A model generated the notes under the pieces. It did not search any database. It had not been told where the DNA came from and was given only the letters and a program-made list of their open reading frames with translations. Both the position numbers and the translations under genes were made by a program. DNA of 49,373 bases from F23-D06 sp045116675 (GTDB lineage Bacteria > Bacteroidota > Bacteroidia > Bacteroidales > WCHB1-69), in contig JBGUMF010000102.1 of NCBI GenBank assembly GCA_045116675.1, positions 1-49,373 of the forward strand. The letters are read 5' to 3'. This document shows positions 18,550 to 26,989 of the stretch, piece by piece. The stretch's first letter is position 1; the number at the start of each line of letters is the position of its first letter.

Positions 18550-19518
18550 TCAATACTCCAACCGAATATTGTCCACCCACACCACATTGCCCGGGCATCC
18601 CGTATAAGGTTCTTGACAACCGGAAGATATTTGCAGAATAAGGTGTGTGGGCGTCACATCTGTCCTGTAACCCACCTCTTGAATCGGTACCATCTTCCCT
18701 TTGGAATTACAGGCCATAAAACGGTCTTTGGAAAGCTTTTCCCATGGTTTATAATCAGGTGAACCGGTAATGTCCCCATAGCGGATAGGCAAGCGATGAT
18801 TGTTCTGCCAGTTGGGGACACTCTGGGTGATACGTTCCGAAGCCGTACCGACACGGTAGGCGAAAATGTTTCCATCTGCATCCTCCCAACGGTATTGCAG
18901 AAGCAGCACAATCTCGCCAGCATCCTGCCCTTTCTTCGTAGTCACTTTGGTGCCTCCTGTCGCATGGACCATATCCTTTCCCTGTTGTATAAAAGCTTTG
19001 TAATCAAGCATTAAAGCTTCTGGGCGTTTTGTAAAGGGAATCCCCATGTCGATGGCTTTCATAGGGTTTTTGGCACCTTCCAAAGTCGCGGGGTCAATAA
19101 GCCGGCCAGTGAACATACTGCCCGTTGCCAAGGCCTTGAGGTCAATCCCAATGGCCGTAACCTTATGCAGCGTTGTTTCCAGGCGACAGCAGTAACCGTT
19201 CCCGCGTCGTTCCGGCGTGACCGACACCGCGGCTTTCTCCACGCCGCACACCTTGGCGTAGGCATTGCTCGTTCCCCACGGCGAACCATTCTTCCCATAC
19301 GGGTACGGCTTGTTTTGACGGATAGTGTCTGTCTTGGCGATGACGTACAAGGCACGGGTCTTTCCGCCTAACAAGATAGACTCTTTGATGTACCGTACCG
19401 TCCAAGAGTCCATCTTACCGTAGGGCAGATATTCGACCCTCTCTTGCGCCAAAAGTGTTGAAATTGAGAAAAGAACAACTGTTAACACTTTGAATTTTAA
19501 AATTTTACACCTATTCAT
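18550..19518 (-). CDS. Secreted PCMD-domain protein (putative carbohydrate metabolism domain)
   Basis: The 322-residue protein has a signal peptide (about 1-24, ending LLAQ) and a single PCMD-type beta-sandwich domain (about 30-320). Recognisable parts are the GKMDSW start, the YPYGKNGSPWGTSNAYA segment and the closing NVVWVDNIRLEY. PCMD proteins are Bacteroidota exported proteins thought to be linked to carbohydrate metabolism; no activity is established. The start overlaps the esterase stop by four bases (ATGA), making it the last gene of the operon glycosyltransferase-esterase-PCMD. Confidence 0.82.
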   Translation of the reverse strand: MNRCKILKFKVLTVVLFSISTLLAQERVEYLPYGKMDSWTVRYIKESILLGGKTRALYVIAKTDTIRQNKPYPYGKNGSPWGTSNAYAKVCGVEKAAVSVTPERRGNGYCCRLETTLHKVTAIGIDLKALATGSMFTGRLIDPATLEGAKNPMKAIDMGIPFTKRPEALMLDYKAFIQQGKDMVHATGGTKVTTKKGQDAGEIVLLLQYRWEDADGNIFAYRVGTASERITQSVPNWQNNHRLPIRYGDITGSPDYKPWEKLSKDRFMACNSKGKMVPIQEVGYRTDVTPTHLILQISSGCQEPYTGCPGNVVWVDNIRLEY

Positions 19519-20663
19519 AATTGATTGTTTTTAAAAATATATTGTATAAATTCTGAAAGATACATACGCCAGTTACGCCAAGTGTGGCCTCCTTGGGTTT
19601 CATAATAAACATATCGAATCTGTCGTCTTTGTAATTCCTTGACAAATCGCAGGCTTTGTGAATGGAAAATATCCACTTTACCAGAGCCAATCCAATAGAT
19701 GGTGTTCTGGTTTGTCGGCAGATGTTTCCGATGTACGACCGGAGAAAATAGACCTACATATCCAAAATGCTGCTCATACATATTGGCAAGATTACAGGAC
19801 TGCGTGGCACCTGCGGACAAGCCAGCGACAGCCCGCAGGCTTTTGTCAGAGGATATACGATAATGATCAGACAACAGACTGTCCATCCGCAGGAAAGCGT
19901 GCTCAAAATCGCGATGAAGCCAAGTTCCGTATTGAAGCAGGTTTTGCAACATACCAATGTTCTCTTTTTGTCCGATGAGTTTTCGAGGATTGACATCAGG
20001 CATCACCATAACCATAGGAACGGTTTTGCCTTGTTGGATCAGTTTGTCCACCATCTGCACTGCCCGCCCCTTGTCTTGCCATGCCTTTTCGTACCCGTTG
20101 ATACCATGTAGAAGATAAAGTACAGGATAGGTTTGTTCGCTGTTGTCATAATCCGGTGGCAGGTAAACGATTATGCGTCTTGTCTTTCCGCAAACAGAGT
20201 CTTCAAACTGGATGAATTCTGTTCTACCTTGCAGTGAATCATTAAGGCATAAATCAGACAAGCAAGAGCCTGGCATCACAAACACACTTCGTTTGGTGTT
20301 CAGTACCCGAACGGAGTCCGCATTGGTGGGATCCACAAAACGTTTTCCTTTTGTTTTAAACTGATAAGTATAGATTTCTGGGGCAAGTGAATATGTTGTA
20401 AAGGTAAATACACCGATGCTATCCCGTTTCATACGGGCAGACTGTAAATTCTCTTTTCTGATGTTGTATCTGTCGTTTCGCAGGGCGCAGTCGCAATACA
20501 CCCGTACACGCCTACTTTCAGGCTTATTGAGAACGAAAGTAACAGAGCCATCATTATTGTAAAGGAGATGGGGGATTTGCTGTGCTTGAACTTTCAGTAG
20601 AAAAAGAGACAATGAAAGCATAAGCAGCAGACAGTTTCTATACCTTTCCAGAACACGTTTCAT
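19515..20663 (-). CDS. Secreted alpha/beta-hydrolase esterase of the feruloyl-esterase (esterase D) type
   Basis: The 382-residue product has a signal peptide (about 11-28), an N-terminal immunoglobulin-like E-set domain (about 30-130) as in XynZ/FaeA-like esterases, and an alpha/beta hydrolase domain (about 145-378). The nucleophile is S283 in GLSAG, the likely acid D331 and histidine H360 (GGHTWRNW); the oxyanion strand is YLLHGING. Relatives hydrolyse esters on plant or microbial polysaccharides, but the substrate here is unknown. It lies between a cytoplasmic glycosyltransferase and a PCMD protein with a four-base overlap downstream, so its substrate may be a glycan or glycolipid ester. 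Confidence 0.85.
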   Translation of the reverse strand: MKRVLERYRNCLLLMLSLSLFLLKVQAQQIPHLLYNNDGSVTFVLNKPESRRVRVYCDCALRNDRYNIRKENLQSARMKRDSIGVFTFTTYSLAPEIYTYQFKTKGKRFVDPTNADSVRVLNTKRSVFVMPGSCLSDLCLNDSLQGRTEFIQFEDSVCGKTRRIIVYLPPDYDNSEQTYPVLYLLHGINGYEKAWQDKGRAVQMVDKLIQQGKTVPMVMVMPDVNPRKLIGQKENIGMLQNLLQYGTWLHRDFEHAFLRMDSLLSDHYRISSDKSLRAVAGLSAGATQSCNLANMYEQHFGYVGLFSPVVHRKHLPTNQNTIYWIGSGKVDIFHSQSLRFVKELQRRQIRYVYYETQGGHTWRNWRMYLSEFIQYIFKNNQL

Positions 20664-20676
20664 AATTTGCCAATTC

Positions 20677-21936
20677 TTACATAAACATAGACCAAAGGGC
20701 TGACACTCTGCGCAATATGTTTTGACTACGGGATTTTACAATAGGCGTGAGAAGTTGGAAATCAATACTTTTTTGTTCTTGTATCTCTGTGTCCAACATT
20801 TGTTCAAACTTCGCCACTGACGCGGCGAGGCTGTAATTGCGACCGGATTGACGATACTGCTCTTCCATACGGGCCTTCTCTTCGGGATGGTCAAGCCAGT
20901 AATCAATAGCACGCGCCAAGTCTTTCGGGTCACCAGGCATGAACAGACTGCGACCATCCAAGGCAAACTGAGGCGTGGCACTCACGTGGCTGTTGGCGAT
21001 AATAGGAACGAGGCCTGTGGCAAACGCCTCGATGCAACTGATTGCCTCGCTCTCCATGTCCGATGCATGCACGTACAAATCCGTTTCCAACAGGTGCTTG
21101 ATCAGTTCGGTTCGTCCTACATACACGAATTGCGGTTGATGTTTGAGGTCTTTCCCCAGCTCTACATATTTGTCATACTCGGGGCCTCGTCCAGCAAACA
21201 CCAATTGAATACGGTCAGCATATTTGCTGTATTTAACTGCATTGATAATCACATCCTGACGTTTCTCCTGACTCAAACGTCCAATCATCATAATCTTTAT
21301 TAGGGAATCCTTGCCCTTCGTCTGTACCCATTCACCCTTTGCTTTTCTTTCCCCTGCTTCCATGAATGCGTCCTGGATGCCATTAGAAATGGGATAAATC
21401 TTGGCCGTGTAGCCGCGCTCTGCAATCATATCGCCCATAAATCTTGAAGGAACATGAACATGACGCACACGGTTGTATATGTTCTTGCGGAAAGAGCGAT
21501 AGAACAGTTCGTTAAACCATTTCACTTTTCCCATACTGACCGAAGAAGTCATATTCTCCGGCTGTATATGGAAGGCAGCCGTGACAGGTTTCCCTACCCT
21601 GTTGCAGTACTTGACAGCCTCCATTGAAATACCGAAAGGCACAAAGATGTGGACGATGTCTGCCCAGTCACACGCAGCATGCACGATGGCTGTATCGTTG
21701 TATGCGAAACTGAAATCATGCTTGTTCATCAGCGGTTGGAAAACAGGCATGTGGAATTTCGCCGTACGGAAATCACCGTCTGTCAGATTTTCAGTTGTAG
21801 AGTTGGTTGGACTGTCCCAACACAATGCTTTCACCTCGTGACCACGGCGACGAAGCTCCCCCGCAAAACGCTGGGCGGAAATGGAGGTGCCATTGTTGGT
21901 CGTGTAAAAACTGTCGATAACGAATAAGATTTTCAT
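20677..21936 (-). CDS. Glycosyltransferase family 4, glycolipid-synthase-like
   Basis: The 419-residue GT-B enzyme has an N-terminal Rossmann acceptor domain (FVIDSFYTTNNGTSISAQRF) and a C-terminal nucleotide-sugar domain with IGRLSQEKRQDVII and the E-x7-E retaining motif in ESEAISCIEAFATG. The segment AFHIQPENMTSSV resembles bacterial diacylglycerol glucosyltransferase relatives, so a membrane glycolipid is a possible product; this is inference. The ATG is followed after 13 bases past the stop by the esterase gene. Upstream (21937-22142) is the divergent AraC-type regulator; no clear TAnnTTTG box was found for this direction. Confidence 0.88.
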   Translation of the reverse strand: MKILFVIDSFYTTNNGTSISAQRFAGELRRRGHEVKALCWDSPTNSTTENLTDGDFRTAKFHMPVFQPLMNKHDFSFAYNDTAIVHAACDWADIVHIFVPFGISMEAVKYCNRVGKPVTAAFHIQPENMTSSVSMGKVKWFNELFYRSFRKNIYNRVRHVHVPSRFMGDMIAERGYTAKIYPISNGIQDAFMEAGERKAKGEWVQTKGKDSLIKIMMIGRLSQEKRQDVIINAVKYSKYADRIQLVFAGRGPEYDKYVELGKDLKHQPQFVYVGRTELIKHLLETDLYVHASDMESEAISCIEAFATGLVPIIANSHVSATPQFALDGRSLFMPGDPKDLARAIDYWLDHPEEKARMEEQYRQSGRNYSLAASVAKFEQMLDTEIQEQKSIDFQLLTPIVKSRSQNILRRVSALWSMFM

Positions 21937-22043
21937 AATTGTTCTATTTTGAAGATTATATAATTACAGGCTTTTTCATTTATAACTGTAATAATAACGT
22001 TCTTTTTCAATGTATAATACTCCTGAATGATGGGAAAATTGTT

Positions 22044-22066
22044 CTAATTCTACTAAAATGAATTAG
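22044..22066. promoter_or_regulatory. Inverted repeat between the glycosyltransferase operon and the AraC gene
   Basis: CTAATTC, nine bases, GAATTAG is a perfect seven-base inverted repeat 20 bases upstream of the regulator's -7 box. It could be a regulator-binding site in this divergent intergenic region. Confidence 0.35.
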
Positions 22067-22085
22067 TACATATTGAAAAATGTTT

Positions 22086-22093
22086 TATTTTTG
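22086..22093 (+). promoter_or_regulatory. Promoter box of the AraC-type regulator
   Basis: TATTTTTG followed by CACGC matches the TAnnTTTG box and leaves a leader of about 45 bases. Confidence 0.65.
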
Positions 22094-22142
22094 CACGCAA
22101 ATTGTTTTAATCCGTAGGTAACAAAAAAGACATCTGATTAAT

Positions 22143-23036
22143 ATGGAAATACGAGACGAGAACAAACTTGAAATCATTGATTTCTCACAATTCAAATGGC
22201 GGGCTTTTATCCCAGGGGATACTATAGTGGAGGATTTTAGTGTTATGAAATTTTCCGGACGGATAGAGGATATTGTTCCGGAACACTATTTCTTCCCTAC
22301 CACCTATACTTTACAGGTGATAACTGCCGGTACTTGTAAGGTGAATATCAACAACAAGGTCAATGAATTATCAGCCAACAGCGGTTATTTCACTTCACCG
22401 GACTTTTTGCTGAAGCGTCCGGAACCATCAGCCACTACTGTGGAAATGTATATCCTATCGTTTTCACCCAAAATGGCTAAAGAATTGACTTCTCCATTCT
22501 CGCTGTCGCAACTCGCACACGTGTATATGCATCCCACTTGGCAAATGAGTGAGAGAAAAACACGAGAGATGGCACATTATATGGAATTGATACGAGAAAT
22601 GATGGAAGATAAAAATCGCAAAGCGGCATTATATCTCCTCAACTCGTTGATATTCTGTCTTTCTGATTGTTATGAAGATGAACCTACGCAGGCGCAACTT
22701 CCCCGTAGTGAAGAGATAACTGGTCAATTCCTTGTACTGGTCGATGGCAATTGTCACCAACACCACTCCCTCGATTGGTATGCCTCCAAGATGTGTCTCA
22801 CCACGCGCTATGTGGCCAATACGGTCAAGCAGACATTAGGTTTCACAGCCAGATCCTGTATTGAACGGGCACTCGTGCAACGAGCCAAAGTGATGCTGTC
22901 CACCTCAGCAACACCCATTCAGCAAATCGCCGAACGCCTCGACTTCCAGAACCAGAGCCATTTCGGCACGTTCTTCAAGCGTCACGCGGGTTGCTCGCCC
23001 AAAGATTTCCGCACACATAACCACAAGCTAATGTAA
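22143..23036 (+). CDS. AraC-family transcriptional regulator
   Basis: The 297-residue protein has an N-terminal ligand-sensing cupin-like region (about 20-150) and a C-terminal pair of helix-turn-helix motifs (about 195-292). The first HTH contains MCLTTRYVANTVKQTLG, the second IQQIAERLDFQNQSHFGTFF followed by the family ending KRHAGCSPKDFR. It is divergent from the glycosyltransferase-esterase-PCMD operon, 206 bases away, and probably regulates it; the effector cannot be told from sequence. A REP-like palindrome follows the stop. Confidence 0.9.
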   Translation: MEIRDENKLEIIDFSQFKWRAFIPGDTIVEDFSVMKFSGRIEDIVPEHYFFPTTYTLQVITAGTCKVNINNKVNELSANSGYFTSPDFLLKRPEPSATTVEMYILSFSPKMAKELTSPFSLSQLAHVYMHPTWQMSERKTREMAHYMELIREMMEDKNRKAALYLLNSLIFCLSDCYEDEPTQAQLPRSEEITGQFLVLVDGNCHQHHSLDWYASKMCLTTRYVANTVKQTLGFTARSCIERALVQRAKVMLSTSATPIQQIAERLDFQNQSHFGTFFKRHAGCSPKDFRTHNHKLM

Positions 23037-23056
23037 CAGTCTGTGCCACCAATCCC

Positions 23057-23074
23057 GGCAGACCTGACGGCCTG
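23057..23074 (-). repeat. REP-like palindrome, copy 4 (partial)
   Basis: GGCAGACCTGACGGCCTG repeats the 15027 copy almost exactly, lacking the final CC of the stem. It lies between the AraC stop and the next promoter. Confidence 0.6.
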
Positions 23075-23134
23075 TTTCTCAACAGGGAAATAATGGTTAG
23101 CAAAATGCCGTGTTGGGACAGATTGAAAAAACTG

Positions 23135-23142
23135 TATCTTTG
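23135..23142 (+). promoter_or_regulatory. Promoter box of the chagasin-like gene
   Basis: TATCTTTG followed by CCGCG is a canonical phylum -7 box, 22 bases before the ATG at 23164. It rules out the longer frame beginning at 23110. Confidence 0.75.
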
Positions 23143-23163
23143 CCGCGTAAAAACCGAACCATT

Positions 23164-23541
23164 ATGAAAAAAGTATGGCTTATCTGCACCCTATTGCTCA
23201 TTCTTACAGGCTGTTCCTCACAAAAAAAGATGGTAATTCTTGACCGGGAGACCAACGAGGTGACCTTGAAAAAGGGCCAATCCTTTGAAATTGAGTTTCT
23301 GACCAATGCCTCTACGGGATTCTGGTGGCAGCTGACCAACGAGTCGGAACTGAAAGTGGTAACCCCGCAGGACAGACGTTACGAAAGTAACGCACCAGTG
23401 GGCATGGTAGGTGCTTCCTCTCATCTGTTCTGGAAATTTGAGGCCAAAGAAAAGGGCAAACAGACCTTGAAATTCGTCTATGCCCGCGAAAACTGGGAGC
23501 AGGCCATCCGTACCCGCGAAGTGGTCGTCACCGTCAAGTGA
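23164..23541 (+). CDS. Chagasin-like (I42) cysteine-protease-inhibitor lipoprotein
   Basis: The 125-residue protein has a lipoprotein signal with lipobox LTGC (C17) and one chagasin domain (about 30-125). The three inhibitory loops are recognisable: NASTGFWW (48-55), GMVGASSHLFW (80-90) and the RENW segment (108-111) that corresponds to the R-x-W loop. Chagasins inhibit papain-type cysteine proteases; as a lipoprotein it would guard the cell envelope. Its stop overlaps the start of the glycosyltransferase gene (TGATG), so both are translated from one mRNA. Confidence 0.88.
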   Translation: MKKVWLICTLLLILTGCSSQKKMVILDRETNEVTLKKGQSFEIEFLTNASTGFWWQLTNESELKVVTPQDRRYESNAPVGMVGASSHLFWKFEAKEKGKQTLKFVYARENWEQAIRTREVVVTVK

Positions 23542-24770
23542 TGGACAATTCCGACATTTATGTGGCCATCCCGGCCATGGATGAGTGGCAAGAATTGCCG
23601 CTGACTCTCCAAAACCTTGCTGAACAGCAAGATGCTGGACGCTTCTATATTTATGTGTGCGTAAACCAACCCGAATCCTTCTGGCAAATATCGGACAAAA
23701 CGGTCATTTGCCAACATAATGCGCAACTGTTGGACTATTTGCGGCAACTTCCTTTGCCCAACCTGCATATTATAGACAAATCCTCCAAAGGAAACGGCTG
23801 GGACGACAAACACTCGGGCGTGGGATGGGCGCGTAAAACCCTGTTTGATACAATTTTAAGCGTGGCGGCGAGCGAGGACATCATTGTCAGCCTGGATGCC
23901 GACACGCGTATTTCGCCCCACTATCTGGCTTCCGTTCGGCATACCTTCGCCCGCCGCCCGGACATTCCGGCCCTCGCCGTGCCCTATTATCACCCGCTCG
24001 CAGGCAACGAGCCCACCGACCGCGCTATCCTGCGTTACGAATTCTACATGCGCAACTACGCCATCAATCTCCTCTGCATCGGGTCGCCCTACGGATTCAC
24101 CGCATTAGGATCCGCCATCGCCATGCGGGCCAATGCCCTCCGGAAAATTGGCGGCATCACCCCGCTGAAAAGCGGCGAAGACTTCTACCTGATGCAGAAA
24201 TTCCGTAAGATGGCACCCATAGGACTTTATAATGAAGAGAGCGTCTTTCCCGCCACCCGCCCGTCTGACCGGGTGGACTTCGGCACCGGGCCCGCCATCA
24301 TCAAAGGGGTGAATGGCAACTGGTCGGCATACCCCATCTACCATCATTCACTATTTCAATCTATAGAAGAAACCTATCATTATATTTCTGAACTATTTGA
24401 TCATCATATAGATACGGATTTTTTACATTTTCTTCAAAACAACAACACCAGCACAACAGTTGCCAAAAACCAAACAGACATCTGGCAATCCATCCGTCAG
24501 AATGTGAAAGATTTGCCCCATTTTGAACAGGCGTTTCACGAGAAAGCCGATGGTCTGCGCATCCTGCAGTTTTTACGACAGAAATACAAAGAAAACCCGA
24601 TGCGGGATGAAGAAGCCCTGTTTGACAATCTGACACTTTGGATTCCCGATCTTTTGCCAGAATGGTATTCCCGAAGCACTGCTTTTGAAAACTATTCCGT
24701 GGAACAGCTTGATATTCTGCGATGTATGCTTTTTGATTTGGAAATGGATCTTCGGAAAAAAACAGGGTGA
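23541..24770 (+). CDS. Glycosyltransferase family 2
   Basis: The 409-residue protein has a GT-A fold: AIPAMDEW at the nucleotide-binding start, VSLDADTRISP as the DxD-like region (about residue 118), and a GEDFYLMQKFR segment with the likely catalytic acid. Its C-terminal third (about 270-409) is helical with no clear assignment. No membrane segment is evident, so it is probably cytoplasmic or peripheral. Start is the ATG in TGATG overlapping the chagasin stop; the GTG one codon earlier is less likely. The acceptor is unknown. Confidence 0.85.
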   Translation: MDNSDIYVAIPAMDEWQELPLTLQNLAEQQDAGRFYIYVCVNQPESFWQISDKTVICQHNAQLLDYLRQLPLPNLHIIDKSSKGNGWDDKHSGVGWARKTLFDTILSVAASEDIIVSLDADTRISPHYLASVRHTFARRPDIPALAVPYYHPLAGNEPTDRAILRYEFYMRNYAINLLCIGSPYGFTALGSAIAMRANALRKIGGITPLKSGEDFYLMQKFRKMAPIGLYNEESVFPATRPSDRVDFGTGPAIIKGVNGNWSAYPIYHHSLFQSIEETYHYISELFDHHIDTDFLHFLQNNNTSTTVAKNQTDIWQSIRQNVKDLPHFEQAFHEKADGLRILQFLRQKYKENPMRDEEALFDNLTLWIPDLLPEWYSRSTAFENYSVEQLDILRCMLFDLEMDLRKKTG

Positions 24771-24867
24771 TTCTTGTAAACATTTTATGAATGCTTGATG
24801 AAAAACAACAATGCCGTTTCCAGCCTTTCTGCGTTTCTTACCCTTCTTCCCGTATCGTTTTTTTGAG

Positions 24868-24875
24868 TATTTTTG
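24868..24875 (+). promoter_or_regulatory. Promoter box of the aminopeptidase gene
   Basis: TATTTTTG followed by CGGC matches the -7 consensus and leaves a leader of about 55 bases that contains a small GCAAAT...ATTTGC hairpin. Confidence 0.65.
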
Positions 24876-24938
24876 CGGCTGCAAATCAAAATTTGCCATC
24901 TGACAACATAACAATTTGTGTTTTAAAATCCAATTATA

Positions 24939-26336
24939 ATGAACCCTTTATTCCAACCTTCCGTTTATCAAAACCGCCGCGACAAGCTCACTCAGTCGGT
25001 GGGCAGCGGCATCGCCGTCTTCCTAGGCAACCACGAAGCACCGATGAACTATCCCGACAATACGTACAACTTCCGTCAGGACAGTGATTTTCTCTATTTC
25101 TTCGGCCTCTCCATCGCTGACATTGCCGCCGTCATCGACTTTGACGCGCACAAGTCCATCATCTTCGGCAACGACTTCACCATCGACGATATCATCTGGA
25201 TGGGTGACCAGCCCACCATCGCCTCACTGGCTGAGAAAGTGGGTGTGACCGACACGATGCCGTTAGGCAAATTGGCAGAATACATCCAGGAGGCCCAGAG
25301 CAAGGGCCGCAAGGTGCATTTCACCCCTATGTATCGCGGCGACAACCAGATATGGCTGTCCAACCTGACGGGCATCAACGTGAACAACATCCGCGAGGCG
25401 GCTTCCTTAGAGCTCATCAAGGGCATTGTGGCGTTGCGTTCCGCCAAGGAACAGTGCGAAATTGACGAGATGGACAAAGCCTGCGAGATCGGTGTGAAGA
25501 TGCACACGGCGGTGATGCGCCGCTGTATGCCGGGCGAGTCGGAACGCGAGCTGGCCGGCCTCGCCGAGGGCATCGCGCTCTCCTACGGCAACGGTATCTC
25601 CTTCCCAGTGATCCTTTCCCAACATGGCGAGACGCTGCACAACCACCTGCACAACGGCATCCTCCAAGAGGGCAACATGCTCCTCATGGACGCCGGTGCC
25701 GAAGGGCTGATGAACTACTGCTCCGACTACACGCGCACGCTGCCCATCGGCGGCAAGTTCACCACCAAACAGCAGGAAATCTACGAAATCGTGCTGAAAG
25801 CCAACTTGGACGCCATCGACGCCGCACACCCCGGCATGTACAACAAAGAGCTGCACCGCCTCTCCTGCGAGGTTATCGCACAGGGCCTCAAAGACTTGGG
25901 TCTGATGAAAGGCGATGTGAAAGAGGCTGTGGAACTGGGTGCACACGCCCTCTTCATGGTTCACGGACTGGGCCACCAAATCGGTTTGGATGTGCATGAC
26001 ATGGAAGGCCTTGGCCAGATTCATGTGGGCTACGACGAGACCGTGCGCCCGAGCAACATTTTCGGCTGGGCATCACTGCGCATGGCACGCGAGCTGAGAC
26101 CGGGCTTCGTGGTCTCCATCGAGCCGGGCATCTACTTCATCCCCCATTTGATCGACATTTGGAAGAAAGAGAACAAGTTCGCCGACTTCATCAACTACGA
26201 TGTGGTGGAGAAATACCGCGACTTCGGCGGCATCCGCATCGAAGACGACCTGCTGATAACGGAAACCGGCCACCGCGTGCTGGGTCCGCACCTGCCCAAG
26301 GGCGTAGACGAGCTGGCCGCCATCATCGGCAAATAA
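24939..26336 (+). CDS. Aminopeptidase P family Xaa-Pro peptidase
   Basis: The 465-residue protein belongs to the M24B family, which removes an N-terminal residue before proline using two metal ions. An N-terminal AMP_N domain (about 5-150) precedes the pita-bread catalytic domain (about 175-460). Metal ligands lie in LLMDAGAEG (D251), CSDYTRTLPI (D263), HGLGHQIGLDVHD, SIEPGIYF and GGIRIEDDLLITETG. Length is normal for PepP. No signal peptide, so cytoplasmic. Downstream after 17 bases is a HAD phosphatase gene, likely cotranscribed. Confidence 0.94.
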   Translation: MNPLFQPSVYQNRRDKLTQSVGSGIAVFLGNHEAPMNYPDNTYNFRQDSDFLYFFGLSIADIAAVIDFDAHKSIIFGNDFTIDDIIWMGDQPTIASLAEKVGVTDTMPLGKLAEYIQEAQSKGRKVHFTPMYRGDNQIWLSNLTGINVNNIREAASLELIKGIVALRSAKEQCEIDEMDKACEIGVKMHTAVMRRCMPGESERELAGLAEGIALSYGNGISFPVILSQHGETLHNHLHNGILQEGNMLLMDAGAEGLMNYCSDYTRTLPIGGKFTTKQQEIYEIVLKANLDAIDAAHPGMYNKELHRLSCEVIAQGLKDLGLMKGDVKEAVELGAHALFMVHGLGHQIGLDVHDMEGLGQIHVGYDETVRPSNIFGWASLRMARELRPGFVVSIEPGIYFIPHLIDIWKKENKFADFINYDVVEKYRDFGGIRIEDDLLITETGHRVLGPHLPKGVDELAAIIGK

Positions 26337-26353
26337 GACGACCAACGGACTCT

Positions 26354-26989
26354 ATGACAATCAAAAACATAATCTTCGACTTCGGCGGTGTTCTCTATCG
26401 GATCCGGTATCAGAACATCGCCGAAGCTTTTGCCGCCTGCGGCGTTCCGGATTTTGAGCGGATATACTCCAAAAAACATCAGAACGACATCATGGACCAA
26501 TGGGAGGTGGGCCTGCTTCCCGTAGCGGATTTCTTCTCGTACGTGCGCTCGCTCACCGACGTGCCCCTCACAGAGGCGCAAATAGCGGACTGCTGGAACG
26601 CCATCCTCATCGATTTTCCTGTTGAACACGAACAACTGCTGGCCCGCCTGCACCCGCATTACCGGCTGTTTCTCTTCAGCAACACCAATGCGCTGAACTA
26701 TGAGGCGTTCCACCGACAGATGAGACAGCAGTATGGCTATGATATTTTTGAAAAATGGTTCGAGAAAACCTATTTTTCGCAATTGATGCACGTGCGCAAA
26801 CCCAACAAAGAAGGGTTCCTTCGGATTATGGAAGAAAACCAACTCCATCCGGAAGAAACCCTTTTTATTGATGACTCCCCGCAACATGTTGAGGGAGCGA
26901 AACTTTGCGGTTTGAATGCCTGCCACCTCAAGGACGGTCAGGATGTAACCGACCTGTTCGATGACAACGGCTTTTTGAAGCTCGGTTAG
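26354..26989 (+). CDS. HAD-superfamily phosphatase, YihX-like
   Basis: The 211-residue protein has the HAD motifs in order: I, FDFGGVLY (nucleophile D near residue 9); II, LFLFSNTNALNYE; III, the lysine in RKPNKEGF; IV, FIDDSPQHVEGA. The layout resembles YihX-type sugar-phosphate phosphatases of HAD subclass IA. The ATG at 26354 was chosen over the longer frame because motif I begins right after it. The end overlaps the end of convergent pepT by four bases. The substrate is not identifiable. Confidence 0.87.
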   Translation: MTIKNIIFDFGGVLYRIRYQNIAEAFAACGVPDFERIYSKKHQNDIMDQWEVGLLPVADFFSYVRSLTDVPLTEAQIADCWNAILIDFPVEHEQLLARLHPHYRLFLFSNTNALNYEAFHRQMRQQYGYDIFEKWFEKTYFSQLMHVRKPNKEGFLRIMEENQLHPEETLFIDDSPQHVEGAKLCGLNACHLKDGQDVTDLFDDNGFLKLG

